A stretch of DNA of 11,037 bases from Methylotenera_A sp040387095 (GCA_040387095.1 JAZKEJ010000111.1:1-11037); one strand, 5' to 3'; counted from the stretch's first letter, positions 1-6,009 are shown. Notes: generated by a model not told the origin, from the sequence alone. Program-made: numbers and translations.

Positions 1-112
1 TCGCTTCTAGCAATAAATTAGAAAGAATAGGCAAAGTATGCCGTCTTTCTACAATGCTGGTGACATTCATCAATGGTTTTAGCAAAGTTTCACGATTTAT
101 TTTAATTTGCAT
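1..112 (-). CDS. dnaN: DNA polymerase III sliding clamp (beta subunit), N-terminal part only
   Basis: This is the 5' end of dnaN, running off the left edge of the window. Only 37 codons are visible; they begin MQIKINRETLLKPLMNVTSI and continue with VERRHTLPILSNLLLEA, the characteristic opening of bacterial beta clamps, including the conserved R-H-T-L-P-I-L-SNLL segment of the first clamp domain. The clamp is a ring dimer that tethers DNA polymerase III to DNA. The ATG is at 112–110; no strong Shine-Dalgarno is visible, only a weak GGGAA-like stretch a few bases upstream. It lies downstream of dnaA in the same direction, the usual dnaA–dnaN order, but with a 303-bp gap holding the candidate origin. 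Identity is clear despite the truncation. Confidence 0.93.
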   Translation of the reverse strand, partial: MQIKINRETLLKPLMNVTSIVERRHTLPILSNLLLEA

Positions 113-136
113 AGTTTAAATTCCCAAGTAATTCCT

Positions 137-197
137 GATTTATCCCCGATTTATTTAGCACTTTATTTAGTTTTTAAATAAATCGTAATATAAAAAA
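137..197. repeat. A+T-rich tandem repeats, candidate DNA unwinding element
   Basis: Three related units follow one another at 11–12 bp spacing: GATTTATCCCC (137–147), GATTTATTTAG (148–158) and ACTTTATTTAG (160–170). They share the core TTTAT, and the last two share the 9-mer TTTATTTAG. The stretch continues as almost pure A/T to 197. Short A+T-rich direct repeats beside DnaA boxes are typical of origin unwinding elements. This one sits directly next to the trio-like triplets. The function is inferred. Confidence 0.5.
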
Positions 198-217
198 TAG
201 TAATAATAGTAATGTAG
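198..217 (+). other. DnaA-trio-like triplet run
   Basis: The plus strand reads TAG TAA TAA TAG TAA in register from 198 to 212, then TG, then TAG at 215–217. Read 3' to 5' these are GAT/AAT triplets, the form of the DnaA-trio that single-stranded DnaA filaments bind in bacterial origins. On the minus strand the order 5' to 3' is box TTATACACA (234–226), an 8-base GGAAAAAA spacer, then CTA/TTA triplets, matching the Bacillus-type layout. The spacer is only partly G-rich. The triplets are seen directly; the role is inferred. Confidence 0.55.
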
Positions 218-225
218 TTTTTTCC

Positions 226-234
226 TGTGTATAA
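226..234 (-). promoter_or_regulatory. DnaA box TTATACACA
   Basis: The plus strand reads TGTGTATAA, so the minus strand carries TTATACACA, which fits the TTATNCACA consensus fully. It is the box closest to the trio-like run (8 bp away) and points toward it. Confidence 0.75.
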
Positions 235-279
235 CTTTTTAAACTGCTTTAAATCAATTAGTTAAATACTTTTTAATAC

Positions 280-288
280 TGTTTATAA
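280..288 (-). promoter_or_regulatory. Degenerate DnaA box TTATAAACA
   Basis: The minus strand reads TTATAAACA, one mismatch from TTATNCACA. It has the same orientation as the two perfect minus-strand boxes on either side, which raises its plausibility; alone, in such A+T-rich DNA, it would be weak evidence. Confidence 0.4.
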
Positions 289-312
289 CTCAATTTATAG
301 TTGTGCATTGAT

Positions 313-321
313 TGTGTATAA
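313..321 (-). promoter_or_regulatory. DnaA box TTATACACA
   Basis: The plus strand reads TGTGTATAA, giving TTATACACA on the minus strand, identical to the box at 226–234 and in the same orientation. It fits the TTATNCACA consensus. Confidence 0.7.
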
Positions 322-358
322 AAATCCTACTTTATCATCATCGCGTTTTACACGCATT

Positions 359-367
359 TTATCCACA
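359..367 (+). promoter_or_regulatory. Perfect DnaA box TTATCCACA
   Basis: This is an exact match to the high-affinity DnaA box, on the plus strand, opposite in orientation to the three boxes nearer dnaN. It lies about 50 bp beyond the dnaA stop codon. Confidence 0.8.
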
Positions 368-381
368 AGCTAAAAGTAGTT

Positions 382-390
382 CTATCCACA
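382..390 (+). promoter_or_regulatory. Near-perfect DnaA box CTATCCACA
   Basis: One mismatch (first base C) from TTATCCACA, in the same orientation as the perfect box at 359–367 and 23 bp from it start to start. It lies between that box and the dnaA stop codon. Confidence 0.55.
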
Positions 391-415
391 AAAAATAGAT
401 TCGTTTTTTAATGCA

Positions 416-1846
416 TTAATCGCGAATCACTTGCGTTAAAAAGCCCAAATCGCGTGCAATTGTTTGATCATTTAAACGCAATTGCTCAATCTCATCGCAG
501 GCATGCATAACTGTTGTGTGGTGACGGCTACCAAACGCCTCACCAATTTCCGGAAAGCTATGATTAGTCAGTTCACGCGCAAGGCTCATGGCAATTTGCC
601 GTGGCCGTGCGAAATTACGCGAGCGCTTTTTGCTGTACATCTCACCAACTTTTATCTTGTAGTAATCAGCAACCGTTTTTTGAATATTCTCAATGGTAAT
701 CTGCCTGCCACGCACCGCAATTAAATCACGCAGCGCATCTTTAGCTAAATGGATATCAATGGCGTGGCCTGTAAAATTCGCCATCGCCACAATTCTGTTT
801 AAAGCGCCTTCCAACTCGCGCACACTGGAGCGGATTTGTTTCGCTACAAAAAATGCTACGTCTTCTGATATATGCACTTTTGATTCTTCGGCTTTTTTAA
901 GCAAAATTGCGACACGCATTTCTAGCTCTGGCGGCTCTACTGCAACCGTTAAACCCCAGCTGAAGCGCGTACGCAAACGTTCATCTACATCTGCAATTTC
1001 TTTTGGGTAGGTGTCACAGGTAATTACAATCTGCTTTTTTTCTTCAATCAAGGTGTTAAATGCATAGAAAAACTCTTCTTGCGTACGATTTTTCTTGGCA
1101 AAAAACTGTATATCATCGATTAACAATAAATCCAATGAATGATATTGGCGTTTAAAATCATCAAACGCTTTGTTTTCATAAGCTTTTACTACGTCAGATA
1201 CATAGCGTTCCGCGTGTAAATAGCGAATATTGGCATCCGGCTTTTGTTGTTTTAGTTGATTACCAATCGCTTGCAACAAATGCGTTTTACCTAATCCAAC
1301 ACCACCGTAAATAAATAACGGGTTATAAGATTGGCCTGGATTATCAGCCACTTGAATAGCCGCTGCGCGCGCGAGTTGATTGGCGCGACCAGTGACATAG
1401 TTATCAAAATTAAAACTGGTATTTAACCCAGACGTGCGTTCACCAATGCGCCGGTTAACAGGTAATTTATTAGCAGTATCTTTATTATCTATCGCATCAA
1501 TTATTTTTTTCTGTGAGGATGCGCGCACTAAATTGCCTAAATTAGCCGGTATATTCTTTTTAAGATTATTTTTTTCAGCACTTTCAGGTTTTGCAAGATT
1601 AAGACAAAGCTCAACATTGAAATTATTAGGCATTAATTCGGCAGCGATAGACTCGATTTTAGTTAAAAAACGCTCTTTTACCCACTGTTGTACAAACTTA
1701 TTTGGCGCTAGTACACGAAGAGTCGCGCTGTCTCCCTCTATCGGTTGAACTAACTCAGCTTGCAGAGGTTTAATCCAGGTATTAAATTGTTGCGTTGATA
1801 ATTCTTGTTCGAAACGACTAAGGCATGTTGGCCAAAAATTATGCAT
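416..1846 (-). CDS. dnaA: Chromosomal replication initiator DnaA
   Basis: DnaA binds DnaA boxes, forms an ATP-dependent filament, opens the origin and loads the replicative helicase. The protein from the ATG at 1846–1844 has 476 residues. Domain I (about 1–85) begins MHNFWPTCLSRFEQEL, then comes a variable polar linker. The AAA+ domain has Walker A GGVGLGKT (181–188), Walker B LLLIDDIQF (about 240–248) and the SSVRELEGALNRI sensor region. Domain IV has the DnaA signature SRNFARPRQIAMSLAREL, then EIGEAFGSRHHTTVMHAC. A TTG start six codons upstream (1864) is possible, but it would put the GAGAGGG Shine-Dalgarno (1856–1862) inside the gene, and the ATG start aligns with known DnaA N-termini. Oddly, residue 442 is His where E. 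coli has Asp433 in the DNA-recognition motif. It is divergent from rpmH, and a DnaA box at 2022–2030 could support autoregulation. Confidence 0.98.
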   Translation of the reverse strand: MHNFWPTCLSRFEQELSTQQFNTWIKPLQAELVQPIEGDSATLRVLAPNKFVQQWVKERFLTKIESIAAELMPNNFNVELCLNLAKPESAEKNNLKKNIPANLGNLVRASSQKKIIDAIDNKDTANKLPVNRRIGERTSGLNTSFNFDNYVTGRANQLARAAAIQVADNPGQSYNPLFIYGGVGLGKTHLLQAIGNQLKQQKPDANIRYLHAERYVSDVVKAYENKAFDDFKRQYHSLDLLLIDDIQFFAKKNRTQEEFFYAFNTLIEEKKQIVITCDTYPKEIADVDERLRTRFSWGLTVAVEPPELEMRVAILLKKAEESKVHISEDVAFFVAKQIRSSVRELEGALNRIVAMANFTGHAIDIHLAKDALRDLIAVRGRQITIENIQKTVADYYKIKVGEMYSKKRSRNFARPRQIAMSLARELTNHSFPEIGEAFGSRHHTTVMHACDEIEQLRLNDQTIARDLGFLTQVIRD

Positions 1847-1855
1847 CTGTTTTTG

Positions 1856-1862
1856 CCCTCTC
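1856..1862 (-). promoter_or_regulatory. dnaA ribosome binding site
   Basis: The minus strand reads GAGAGGG 9 bases before the ATG at 1846–1844. It decides the start choice: the upstream TTG at 1864 overlaps this element's 5' side and has no such site of its own. Confidence 0.55.
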
Positions 1863-2021
1863 AAGCTTTAGTGTCATTAATCGGATTAAGTTTTTTAAAA
1901 TTACGATTACTAGATAAACGCAAACCAGCGATTGAACGCCACATTTAAAGTTTTTCTATAAAATATCTTTACGGCAAAAATTATCTAAATAATGGCATTA
2001 TTTTAGCTGGTTTAGCATTAC

Positions 2022-2030
2022 TTATCCACA
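2022..2030 (+). promoter_or_regulatory. Perfect DnaA box TTATCCACA upstream of dnaA and rpmH
   Basis: An exact match to the DnaA box, between the divergent dnaA and rpmH starts and 33 bp upstream of the rpmH -35 element. A DnaA box in the dnaA promoter region is the usual signature of dnaA autoregulation. It may also be part of the origin. It is the only convincing box in this gap. Confidence 0.7.
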
Positions 2031-2040
2031 GGCAATTGAT

Positions 2041-2055
2041 TAGATTGTTAATCTA
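2041..2055. repeat. Inverted repeat next to the rpmH promoter
   Basis: TAGATT GTT AATCTA: two perfect 6-bp arms around a 3-base centre, ending 8 bp before the rpmH -35 hexamer and 10 bp after the DnaA box. It could be an operator; the A+T-rich arms make chance occurrence possible. Confidence 0.35.
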
Positions 2056-2063
2056 AATATTGA

Positions 2064-2093
2064 TTGACAAAACAACACTTAATCGTGTTTAAT
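2064..2093 (+). promoter_or_regulatory. rpmH operon promoter
   Basis: A perfect -35 TTGACA (2064–2069) is followed after 18 bp by TTTAAT (2088–2093), one mismatch from TATAAT. The rpmH ATG is 38 bp downstream. It is a strong sigma-70-type promoter, as expected for a ribosomal protein gene, and the most likely source of transcription for the rpmH–rnpA–yidD–yidC–mnmE run. Confidence 0.75.
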
Positions 2094-2131
2094 AGAGGGC
2101 TTTGTTGCATATTGCTTTTGCGGAGAATTAA

Positions 2132-2266
2132 ATGAAACGTACCTACCAACCTTCTAAAACACGTCGTGCACGTACACATGGCTTTTTAGTGCGCATGAAA
2201 ACTAAAGGTGGCCGCGCTGTAATTGCAGCACGCCGTGCTAAAGGTCGTTCGCGCCTAGGCCTTTAA
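2132..2266 (+). CDS. rpmH: 50S ribosomal protein L34
   Basis: This 44-residue, very basic protein begins MKRTYQPSKTRRARTHGF and ends RRAKGRSRLGL, the invariant pattern of L34. The length matches the family exactly. L34 is a component of the large ribosomal subunit bound to 23S rRNA. A clear ribosome binding site (CGGAG, 2121–2125) lies 6 bases before the ATG, the best one on this strand in the window, and the strong promoter at 2064–2093 precedes it. It is the first gene of the classical rpmH–rnpA–yidD–yidC–mnmE cluster and is divergent from dnaA. Confidence 0.98.
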   Translation: MKRTYQPSKTRRARTHGFLVRMKTKGGRAVIAARRAKGRSRLGL

Positions 2267-2275
2267 TTATTAACG

Positions 2276-2309
2276 CTAACCCCTATTTACATGTTTAAAG
2301 GGTAGTTAG
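2276..2309 (+). other. Stem-loop in the rpmH–rnpA gap
   Basis: CTAAC (2276–2280) can pair with GTTAG (2305–2309) and CCCT (2281–2284) with AGGG (2299–2302), leaving a TA bulge and a 14-base loop. No T run follows, so it is not an ordinary terminator. It could be an RNA processing or stability element that lets rpmH be expressed more than rnpA. That is inference from the sequence only. Confidence 0.35.
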
Positions 2310-2332
2310 AAATTAATAAGAAACCCCTGGTC

Positions 2333-2695
2333 ATGTTTAGTTTGCCTAAACAAGCCAAGCTAATTAAAACGGATGATTTCTCATCCGTTTTTAATTTGCG
2401 TAACCGCATTGCAGCGCCTTATTTGGTGATGCGCTTTAGGCCAAACGAGCTAAATAGTCCGCGTTTGGGCTTAATTGTTTCAAAAAAAACAGCCAAATTA
2501 GCAGTAAAGCGTAATTATATGCGGCGAGTTTTGCGCGAGTTATTTAGATTAAAACAACATAATTTACCCTCAGTAGACTTGATTGTTCAGGTGCAAAAAA
2601 AGTTTGAAAAAACAGATTTTAGTGTGATTAAACAAGAGTTTGAACAGTTAACACTGAAATTAATGGCAAAAAGTTTGTTGAAAACACATAAGTAA
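2333..2695 (+). CDS. rnpA: Ribonuclease P protein component
   Basis: The protein subunit of RNase P assists the catalytic RNA in trimming the 5' leader from precursor tRNAs. The product has 120 residues, normal for the family, and is very basic. The opening FSLPKQAKLIKTDDFSSVF matches the typical RnpA N-terminus, and residues 43–71 (SPRLGLIVSKK, then AVKRNYMRRVLRELFR) carry the family signature. The classical RNR reads RNY here, keeping R60 and N61, which I take as a lineage variant. The ATG at 2333 is the only in-frame ATG, GTG or TTG after the upstream stop at 2303–2305. No strong ribosome binding site is visible. It lies 66 bp after rpmH and 19 bp before yidD, consistent with co-transcription. 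Confidence 0.96.
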   Translation: MFSLPKQAKLIKTDDFSSVFNLRNRIAAPYLVMRFRPNELNSPRLGLIVSKKTAKLAVKRNYMRRVLRELFRLKQHNLPSVDLIVQVQKKFEKTDFSVIKQEFEQLTLKLMAKSLLKTHK

Positions 2696-2714
2696 ACAGT
2701 TGCTTAATGTTGCC

Positions 2715-2924
2715 ATGAAACGATTTTTAATAGCTTGTATTAGAATATATCAAGTTGCATTAAGTCCATTTTTTGGACAGCAGTGCCGATTTAGCCCAAC
2801 TTGCTCATGTTATGCGATTGGATGCATACAAAAACATGGCGCTTTACGCGGCGCATTTTTAACAATAAAGCGCATAGCACGCTGCCATCCTTGGCATGCA
2901 GGCGGAAGCGACCCAGTACCTTAA
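2715..2924 (+). CDS. yidD: Membrane protein insertion efficiency factor YidD
   Basis: YidD is a small membrane-associated protein that helps YidC-dependent insertion of inner-membrane proteins. The product from the ATG at 2715 has 69 residues, starting MKRFLIACIRIYQVALSPFF (an amphipathic N-terminal helix). The family motif follows: CRFSPTCSCYAIGCIQKHGALRG, then IKRIARCHPWHAGGSDPVP, with the conserved cysteines and the CHPWxxGGxDPVP end. A TTG start five codons upstream (2700) would add MLNVA. The ATG is preferred because YidD proteins begin at MKR; neither has a clear ribosome binding site. It lies between rnpA and yidC, its usual place. Confidence 0.95.
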   Translation: MKRFLIACIRIYQVALSPFFGQQCRFSPTCSCYAIGCIQKHGALRGAFLTIKRIARCHPWHAGGSDPVP

Positions 2925-2989
2925 ATGCTCAATATTCATTCATGAGTGATTTGTTAACAACCGATTAATAGAAAAAGCCTTATAAACCC

Positions 2990-4639
2990 ATGGATACACG
3001 TAGATTAATTTTATTTGTCATTTTTTCCTTCTCAATCATGATGTTGTGGGATGCTTGGCAGCAAAATAGCAATCCTGTCATTGATCCCAAGGTAACAGCG
3101 CAAACAGCACCTGCTGCAGCAAATGGTGCGATAACCGCTACTGAGGATGTGAATGGCTCAACCCAAACAATTGTAAACGATGGTAGTTTTAAGCTGACAA
3201 GTGGCCAACGCATCAAAGTAAAAACCGATTTGTTCGAGGCGGAAATTGATACTGTGGGTGGTGATTTACGTCGCTTGCTATTGACTAAACATGCGGCATC
3301 CCAGTCGAAAGATGGTCAGTTTGTGCTAATGGATGATGCATTCAAACCGATGTTTTATGTGGCGCAATCTGGATTGATGGGAGCAGGTTTACCTAATCAT
3401 AAATCGTTATTTACCACTACAAACAATAGCTACAATCTGGCTGATGGACAAGCGAGTCAAGAGGTTCGCCTTTCTTGGGCTGGTAATGGCGTCAATGTCG
3501 ATAAAATCTACACCTTCCACCGTAATAGCTATGTGATAGATGTGCGTTATCAAATCAATAATGCGAGTTCGGCAGCGGTTATGCCTTCTGCTTACTACCA
3601 AATAGTGCACGATAGTGAATCAAATCAAGGCTCTATGATGATGCCGACCTTTACTGGCGGTGCCTATTATACGGAAGCGGATAAATTCAAGAAAATTAAA
3701 TTCGGCGACATGGATGAAGCAAATTTATCCAAGACTACTAAAGACGGTTGGGTAGGTTTAGTGCAGCATTATTTTGCAAGCGCATGGATTCCTGCAACTG
3801 GCGTCGAACGCGAATTCTATACAAAAAAATTATCCGATAACATTTTTGCCGTGGGTGTTGTCACGCCTAATCCTAGCATTGCTGCAGGCAGCAGTGCAGA
3901 AATCGGCGCAAAATTATTTGCAGGCCCCCAAATTGAGGAGGAGCTAACTAAGGCGGCTCCAGGTTTGGAATACACCGTAGATTATGGCTGGTTAACAATT
4001 ATTGCAAAGCCACTATTTTGGGTGTTATCTAAGATTAATGATGTAGTGAATAATTGGGGTGTTGCAATTATTTTACTCACGATATTGATAAAAGCGGTGT
4101 TTTTCCCGCTATCTGCTGCTAGTTATAAATCGATGGCACAAATGCGCGAATTAGCACCACGCTTGCAAAGCATGAAAGAAAAATTTGGTGACGATAAACA
4201 AAAAATGCAGCAAGCGATGCTTGAAATGTATCGTACCGAAAAAATTAATCCCATGGGCGGCTGCTTGCCAATTATTGTGCAAATACCTGTTTTTATTGCT
4301 CTTTATTGGGTATTACTTGCATCGGTTGAGTTACGTCATGCGCCATTCTTTGGCTGGATTCAGGATTTATCAGCGACTGACCCATGGTTTATCTTGCCGA
4401 TTTTAATGGGCGCGACCATGATTATTCAAACCTATTTAAATCCTGCGCCGACGGACCCTATTCAAGCAAAGGTAATGAAAGTCATGCCAGTGGTATTCAG
4501 CGTGTTCTTCTTTTTCTTCCCCGCTGGCTTGGTGCTGTACTGGTTGGTGAATAATATCCTATCAATTGCGCAACAATGGTATGTGAACAAAACGATTCAT
4601 GCTGCCGCGCTTGCTAAAAAAGGCAACATTAAAAAATAA
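2990..4639 (+). CDS. yidC: Membrane protein insertase YidC
   Basis: YidC inserts and folds inner-membrane proteins, alone or with SecYEG. The 549 residues match the long proteobacterial form. TM1 is at about 5–22, followed by a polar Ala/Thr-rich linker and the large periplasmic domain (about 70–340). The conserved insertase core has TM2 (about 354–376), a cytoplasmic hairpin with SYKSMAQMRELAPRLQSMKEKF, TM3 (MGGCLPIIVQIPVFIALYW, 422–440), TM4 (about 466–482) and TM5 (about 500–526, with FPAGLVLYWLVNNILS). The positively charged groove residue of TM2 (Arg366 in E. coli) is Lys368 here, a conservative change. The C-terminal tail is short and basic. No strong ribosome binding site precedes the ATG. 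The gap to yidD is 65 bp, and mnmE starts 3 bases after the stop. Confidence 0.98.
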   Translation: MDTRRLILFVIFSFSIMMLWDAWQQNSNPVIDPKVTAQTAPAAANGAITATEDVNGSTQTIVNDGSFKLTSGQRIKVKTDLFEAEIDTVGGDLRRLLLTKHAASQSKDGQFVLMDDAFKPMFYVAQSGLMGAGLPNHKSLFTTTNNSYNLADGQASQEVRLSWAGNGVNVDKIYTFHRNSYVIDVRYQINNASSAAVMPSAYYQIVHDSESNQGSMMMPTFTGGAYYTEADKFKKIKFGDMDEANLSKTTKDGWVGLVQHYFASAWIPATGVEREFYTKKLSDNIFAVGVVTPNPSIAAGSSAEIGAKLFAGPQIEEELTKAAPGLEYTVDYGWLTIIAKPLFWVLSKINDVVNNWGVAIILLTILIKAVFFPLSAASYKSMAQMRELAPRLQSMKEKFGDDKQKMQQAMLEMYRTEKINPMGGCLPIIVQIPVFIALYWVLLASVELRHAPFFGWIQDLSATDPWFILPILMGATMIIQTYLNPAPTDPIQAKVMKVMPVVFSVFFFFFPAGLVLYWLVNNILSIAQQWYVNKTIHAAALAKKGNIKK

Positions 4640-4642
4640 CTT

Positions 4643-5986
4643 ATGTTGACGCCAAATGACACCATCGCTGCCATTGCCACTGCGAGTGGCGCCGGCGGCA
4701 TTGGCGTCGTACGCGTTTCTGGGCCGTTAAGCCAATATATTACAACACAGGTTTTGGGCGTGTGCCCTGCCCCACGCCATGCGGCATATTTACCTTTTTA
4801 CGACGAACATCAAGAGCTAATAGATCGCGGCATTGCGATCTTCTATCAAAATCCTTATTCCTACACTGGCGAAGACGTGTTAGAACTGCAAGCGCATGGC
4901 GGAACAGCGCTGATGCAATTATTATTAGCACGCTGTCTTCAATTAGGCGCACGTCAAGCAGAACCGGGCGAATTTACCAAACGCGCTTATCTCAATGACA
5001 AAATAGATTTAGCACAGGCAGAAGCTGTAGCTGACGTGATTAGCGCCAGTACCGTTGAAGCCGCAAAAAGTGCTGTACGATCTTTGTCTGGCGAGTTTTC
5101 CATCTGTATAAATCAGGTTTTGGCCAAGTTGATCAATTTGCGCATGTACGTTGAAGCGTGTTTGGATTTTCCTGAAGAAGAAATTGATTTTATTACGCAA
5201 GGCAAAGTGGCTGAAAAATTAGCCGCGATTGGGCTGGAATTAAAAAACGTTTTTGCAAAAGCAAAACAAGGCAGCCTTTTGCGAGAAGGAATGCATATCG
5301 TTTTGGTCGGCCAACCAAATGTGGGCAAATCCAGCTTGATGAATCAATTAAGCGGAGAAGAAGTTGCAATTGTCACGCCAATTGCTGGAACGACGCGCGA
5401 CCCTATAAAAAATCTCATACAGATCAATGGCTTACCATTACATATTATTGATACGGCAGGCTTGCGTGACACAGATGAAGAAGTTGAAAAAATCGGCATC
5501 GCGAGAACATATCAAGCGCTAGAAAACGCGCAGGTTGCATTATTATTGGTGGATTCAGCTCATGGTATTGGGGAGACCGAAAAAATCGTTTTAAATCGCT
5601 TGCCGCAAGGAATCAACAAAATTTGGGTGCATAATAAAATTGATGCGACCAGTGAAGCTGCGAAAATTGTAGAAATTGAGAAAGAAACGCATATTTATCT
5701 TTCCGCCAAATACGGTCAAGGTATCGATTTGCTAAAACAACATTTGCTCAATATTGCTGGCTACCAACAAAACGCAGAAGGTGTTTTTATGGCACGCACC
5801 AGACATTTAACTGCGTTGGCGCAAATTGACTATCATTTGACAGCCGCCGCAACACAAATCAATGCAGCGGAATTGGTAGCGGAAGAATTAAAGCTAGCAC
5901 AAGAAGCCTTAAGCAGTATTACTGGCGAATTTACGCCAGATGATTTACTAAGTGAAATATTTAGCAGGTTTTGTATCGGCAAATAA
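4643..5986 (+). CDS. mnmE: tRNA uridine-5-carboxymethylaminomethyl modification GTPase MnmE
   Basis: MnmE works with MnmG (encoded at 6669–8609) to modify the wobble uridine of certain tRNAs, using GTP, a folate one-carbon donor and FAD. The 447 residues equal the family length. The N-terminal folate-binding domain (about 1–118) starts with DTIAAIATASGAGGIGVVR. The G domain inserted in the helical domain has G1 GQPNVGKS (223–230), G2 TTRD (250–253), G3 DTAGLR (270–275), G4 NKID (331–334) and SAK (354–356). The protein ends CIGK (444–447), the conserved motif with the essential cysteine. All key residues are present. It starts 3 bp after yidC, so it is likely co-transcribed. Its stop codon overlaps the start of the terminator stem. 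Confidence 0.98.
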   Translation: MLTPNDTIAAIATASGAGGIGVVRVSGPLSQYITTQVLGVCPAPRHAAYLPFYDEHQELIDRGIAIFYQNPYSYTGEDVLELQAHGGTALMQLLLARCLQLGARQAEPGEFTKRAYLNDKIDLAQAEAVADVISASTVEAAKSAVRSLSGEFSICINQVLAKLINLRMYVEACLDFPEEEIDFITQGKVAEKLAAIGLELKNVFAKAKQGSLLREGMHIVLVGQPNVGKSSLMNQLSGEEVAIVTPIAGTTRDPIKNLIQINGLPLHIIDTAGLRDTDEEVEKIGIARTYQALENAQVALLLVDSAHGIGETEKIVLNRLPQGINKIWVHNKIDATSEAAKIVEIEKETHIYLSAKYGQGIDLLKQHLLNIAGYQQNAEGVFMARTRHLTALAQIDYHLTAAATQINAAELVAEELKLAQEALSSITGEFTPDDLLSEIFSRFCIGK

Positions 5987-6009
5987 AAAGGCGCATTAGG
6001 CGCCTTTTT
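5985..6009 (+). terminator. Bidirectional Rho-independent terminator between mnmE and the DUF2853 gene
   Basis: AAAAAGGCGC (5985–5994) pairs perfectly with GCGCCTTTTT (6000–6009) around a 5-base loop ATTAG. The G+C core is 5 bp and there are T runs on both strands, so it can end mnmE transcription from the left and the convergent minus-strand gene (stop at 6033) from the right. It closes the rpmH–mnmE transcription unit. Confidence 0.9.

Larger units (their letters stand above)
113..415. other. oriC: Candidate chromosomal replication origin (oriC) in the dnaA–dnaN gap
   Basis: This 303-bp gap has no credible gene. It is very A+T-rich and contains two TTATACACA DnaA boxes (226–234, 313–321, minus), a one-mismatch box (280–288, minus), a perfect TTATCCACA (359–367, plus) and a CTATCCACA (382–390, plus). 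To the dnaN side of the 226–234 box lies a DnaA-trio-like run (198–217), followed by A+T-rich direct repeats (137–197). Boxes, then trios, then A+T-rich DNA toward dnaN is the arrangement described for the Bacillus subtilis unwinding region, and the dnaA–dnaN gap is a common oriC location. That this is the working origin is inferred from sequence alone. Confidence 0.75.
1847..2131. other. dnaA–rpmH divergent intergenic region
   Basis: This 285-bp region separates the divergent dnaA and rpmH genes. It holds the dnaA Shine-Dalgarno (1856–1862), a perfect DnaA box (2022–2030), an inverted repeat (2041–2055), the rpmH promoter (2064–2093) and the rpmH ribosome binding site. A dnaA promoter must lie on the minus strand here, but I could not pick out convincing -35/-10 boxes in the A+T-rich sequence. 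In several bacteria (for example pseudomonads) the dnaA–rpmH gap is itself the origin, so it may be a second part of a bipartite origin. Confidence 0.6.

Noticed and set aside
86..101. GTTTCACG in dnaN resembling half of parS
   Set aside because: Only one half-site matches; the other half reads ATTTAT instead of TGAAAC, and the bases are accounted for by conserved DnaN codons.
140..148. TTATCCCCG as a DnaA box
   Set aside because: Two mismatches in the most conserved half; it fits better as part of the A+T-rich repeat series.
1434..1748. Plus-strand open frames inside dnaA (also 482–724, 693–1010)
   Set aside because: They lie wholly within the dnaA coding sequence on the other strand, have no ribosome binding site and resemble no known protein; they are shadow frames.
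4091..4093. Lys368 in YidC where E. coli has the groove Arg366, as a functional loss
   Set aside because: Lys keeps the positive charge and is common at this position outside Gammaproteobacteria as far as I recall, so it is a lineage variant.
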